Assembly: GCA_029203125.1 (NCBI GenBank) | Contig: CP119317.1 | Coordinates: forward strand, 186,001 to 250,000 | DNA from: Candidatus Cohnella colombiensis | GTDB taxonomy: Bacteria; Bacillota; Bacilli; Paenibacillales; Paenibacillaceae | Length of the DNA: 64,000 bases | Reading direction: 5' to 3' | Shown: positions 62,405-64,000 of the stretch, piece by piece | Position numbering within the stretch: the first letter of the stretch is position 1 | Layout: each line of letters starts with the position of its first letter | Translations under genes and position numbers: made by a program | The notes under the pieces: model-generated | The model's database searches: none | What the model saw: the letters and a program-made list of their open reading frames with translations, nothing else | Told to the model about the DNA's origin: nothing

Positions 62405-63100
62405 GTGAAGACAATTTTAGTTGTCGATGACGACAGAGAGATCAATGAACTGGTTCACATGTCCTTAAGTAGAGAAGGCTATCGTGTCGTCTCTGCATAC
62501 CATGGCATGGATGTGCTACCGCTTGTTGCAGAGCATAATCCAGATTTGATTGTATTGGATGTCCTGCTTCCGGGAATGGACGGATTCGAGATCTGTCGTG
62601 AGCTAAGACGTACGAGTGACATTCCGATCCTATTTGCGAGTTGTAAAAATGAAGATATTGATAAGGTGCTTGGACTGGGGTTAGGTGGAGACGATTACAT
62701 TGCGAAGCCGTTCAGCCCTGTCGAGCTTGTCGCGAGAGTGAAGGCTCACCTGAGAAGAAGTGCGTTGAGAAGTAAAGACGTCGACGACCAAAGCGCGATT
62801 TTGAAATATCCGGGGCTCACGATTGATCCGATCACGCATACAGTATTAGTTGAGGAATCCGCTGTCGCGCTATCGGCCAAAGAATTCAAACTGTTATTTC
62901 AGCTTGCTAAAAATCCAAACCGCATCTACAAAAATGATCAACTGTTCAGTCTTCTGTGGGACGAGCAGTTGATTGGAGATCCGCACACTGTAATGGTTCA
63001 TGTCTATAATCTCCGTAAGAAAATAGAAAGCAACCCCGCGAAGCCGAGATACATTCTGACGATTCGCGGGGTAGGCTATAAGTTTAACCATGCTCCGTAA
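62405..63100 (+). CDS. OmpR/PhoB-family response regulator, probable NHLM cluster regulator
   Basis: From GTG 62405 (GGGAAAGGGG upstream) the product has 231 residues. The receiver domain has acidic pocket DDD (8-10), D52 in LIVLDVLLPGMDG and the Lys in GGDDYIAKPFSP. The C-terminal winged helix has VALSAKEFKLLFQLAKNPNRI and VMVHVYNLRKKIE. An in-frame ATG at 62381 has no good ribosome binding site. No kinase gene is adjacent; the hybrid kinase at 42814 is the only complete one in the window. It is divergent from the NHLM operon. Confidence 0.9.
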   Translation: MKTILVVDDDREINELVHMSLSREGYRVVSAYHGMDVLPLVAEHNPDLIVLDVLLPGMDGFEICRELRRTSDIPILFASCKNEDIDKVLGLGLGGDDYIAKPFSPVELVARVKAHLRRSALRSKDVDDQSAILKYPGLTIDPITHTVLVEESAVALSAKEFKLLFQLAKNPNRIYKNDQLFSLLWDEQLIGDPHTVMVHVYNLRKKIESNPAKPRYILTIRGVGYKFNHAP

Positions 63101-63147
63101 GCAAAAACGACTTTGGCGTCCTTGGACGCTGAAGTAGCTTTGCGTAG

Positions 63148-63190
63148 ACATATCAGATAAGTATAGAAAATTATATACTTTCTGATATGT
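63148..63190. terminator. Inverted repeat between convergent regulator genes
   Basis: ACATATCAGA-T-AAGTATA and TATACTT-TCTGATATGT form a 17-bp stem with one bulge. It lacks a T tract, so it may be a weak bidirectional terminator or a protein-binding site. A second imperfect hairpin around GGCGTCC-TT-GGACGC lies just left at about 63105-63140. Confidence 0.5.
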
Positions 63191-63207
63191 TAAGAAAGAA
63201 GTTCACC

Positions 63208-64000
63208 TTATCCTTTCAACTGACTTCGATACCTACTAGGTGACACCCCTATGATTTTCTTAAACATTCTAGAAAAGTAATAAGGGTCCTTGAATCCGAG
63301 AGAGTGGCATATTTCTTTGATGCTGAGCTCGGTTAAATCCAATAACTGTGCGGCGCGCTGAATTTTCATCCGATGGTAATAATCAATAGGGGCAAAGCCG
63401 GTAGACAGCTTGAACAGTGCATTGAGGTGCTGCTTGGACACCTGCGTGTGAGTTGTTAGTTCCTCTAATGTGAGTGATTGCGCAAGCTGCTCCCTCATAT
63501 ACTGGATAGCTTGTTCGATATATTGCTGCTGACGTTCTTCTTGCTTACGGCTGGGATTGAGTCCCAGCAGACTTAGCAAATAACGAACGGTTTGGGATAC
63601 GTGTACATGGTGGGGGATGGAATAGGGCTTCGTTAGTAAAATGTCATAGCATTGATGAAATAAAGTTACGAATTTCTCTTCATCGCCTGCTGATAGCTGC
63701 ATCGGGTTGTCCAGTAGGTTCAGTGAATGGAGGAAAGCTGCGGATGCATCGCCGCTCAGATGAAACCAGAATATACTCCAGGGGTCGTTGAGATCTGCAC
63801 CGTAACAATGAGGAATTCCAGCAGGCAGGATGACCATTGTACGCTCGGTTAGGCGTAACGGCTGTTTCTGGTCAATCGTCACTGTACCTTCTCCACCTAT
63901 ACAATAAATGAGGATGTGCGAGTCACATCCTTCTTTGCGTTCTCTGAAGTGGTTCATCGCACGTGGGTAATAGCCAATGTCTGTAATGAACAAAGGTGAG
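63208..64000 (-). CDS. AraC-family regulator with cupin sensor domain, N-terminus cut by window edge
   Basis: The minus frame is still open at the window end; the TTG at 63993 is preceded by in-frame Leu-Thr codons, as in relatives where a longer N-terminus precedes FITDIGYYP. The visible 261 residues have an AraC cupin (HILIYCIGGEGTVTI, LPAGIPHCYGA) and a C-terminal double helix-turn-helix (LTLEELTTHTQVSKQHLNAL, IKEICHSLGFKDPYYFSRMFKKIIGVSPSRYR). It probably controls a carbohydrate gene outside the window. Confidence 0.92.
   Translation of the reverse strand, partial: SPLFITDIGYYPRAMNHFRERKEGCDSHILIYCIGGEGTVTIDQKQPLRLTERTMVILPAGIPHCYGADLNDPWSIFWFHLSGDASAAFLHSLNLLDNPMQLSAGDEEKFVTLFHQCYDILLTKPYSIPHHVHVSQTVRYLLSLLGLNPSRKQEERQQQYIEQAIQYMREQLAQSLTLEELTTHTQVSKQHLNALFKLSTGFAPIDYYHRMKIQRAAQLLDLTELSIKEICHSLGFKDPYYFSRMFKKIIGVSPSRYRSQLKG

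Overview
The window looks like a chromosome segment of a Gram-positive, spore-forming Bacillota bacterium of the Paenibacillus/Cohnella type. The reasons are strong AGGAGG-type ribosome binding sites, frequent GTG/TTG starts, a ydaO-type riboswitch in front of a KimA potassium importer, a CdaS-type sporulation diadenylate cyclase, an S-layer-homology (SLH) surface protein, 7TMR-DISM histidine kinases and two-domain AraC regulators. No rRNA, tRNA, CRISPR array or intact transposon was seen.

Layout. 1-1619: 3' part of a 7TMR-DISM histidine kinase without its phospho-acceptor His. 1822-8246: a c-di-GMP-I (GEMM-I) riboswitch and terminator, then cheA-cheW-mcp-cheR-cheB; the mcp carries a one-base frameshift. 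8254-11874: a haem-copper reductase operon (subunits IIa, II, I, Sco, membrane protein) behind a perfect TGTGA-N6-TCACA box; the active-site Tyr of subunit I is replaced by Asn. 12021-16378: a 43-residue gene, the ydaO riboswitch with kimA, and two membrane-protein genes. 16630-19757: a complete pqqABCDE operon including a 23-residue PqqA. 19835-25218: GH26 mannanase, MarR/OhrR regulator with a thiol peroxidase, acyl-CoA dehydrogenase, GH43 and cdaS. 25428-31977: an ABC importer with a DeoR regulator, a phosphodiesterase-like enzyme and a PHP phosphatase. 32201-36003: inverted intergenic repeats, then an AT-rich Nudix plus PLD-helicase-DUF3427 pair. 36153-38089: udk between two paralogous small genes, and DUF1294. 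38276-42169: a 1297-residue SLH protein with four large repeats. 42237-42811: a 51-bp tandem array whose units show compensatory hairpin changes, then an AraC remnant.

42814-62404 is the most interesting part: a long minus-strand gene series for a nitrile-hydratase-leader-peptide (NHLP) RiPP. It holds the precursor, both NHLM ABC transporters, an HlyD-type adaptor and two lipoprotein solute receptors. With these are a dedicated acyl-chain set (KS-CLF fusion, ACP, two SDR proteins, AcpS-type phosphopantetheinyl transferase) and a tandem-GNAT acyltransferase candidate. A simple reading is that a purpose-made acyl chain is built on the ACP and moved by the GNAT onto the peptide, which the C39 transporter then cleaves and exports. 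A divergent OmpR-type regulator faces the cluster. Matching 11-bp direct repeats lie upstream of the first minus-strand gene and of the precursor, so it probably controls both. The window ends inside an AraC-type regulator.
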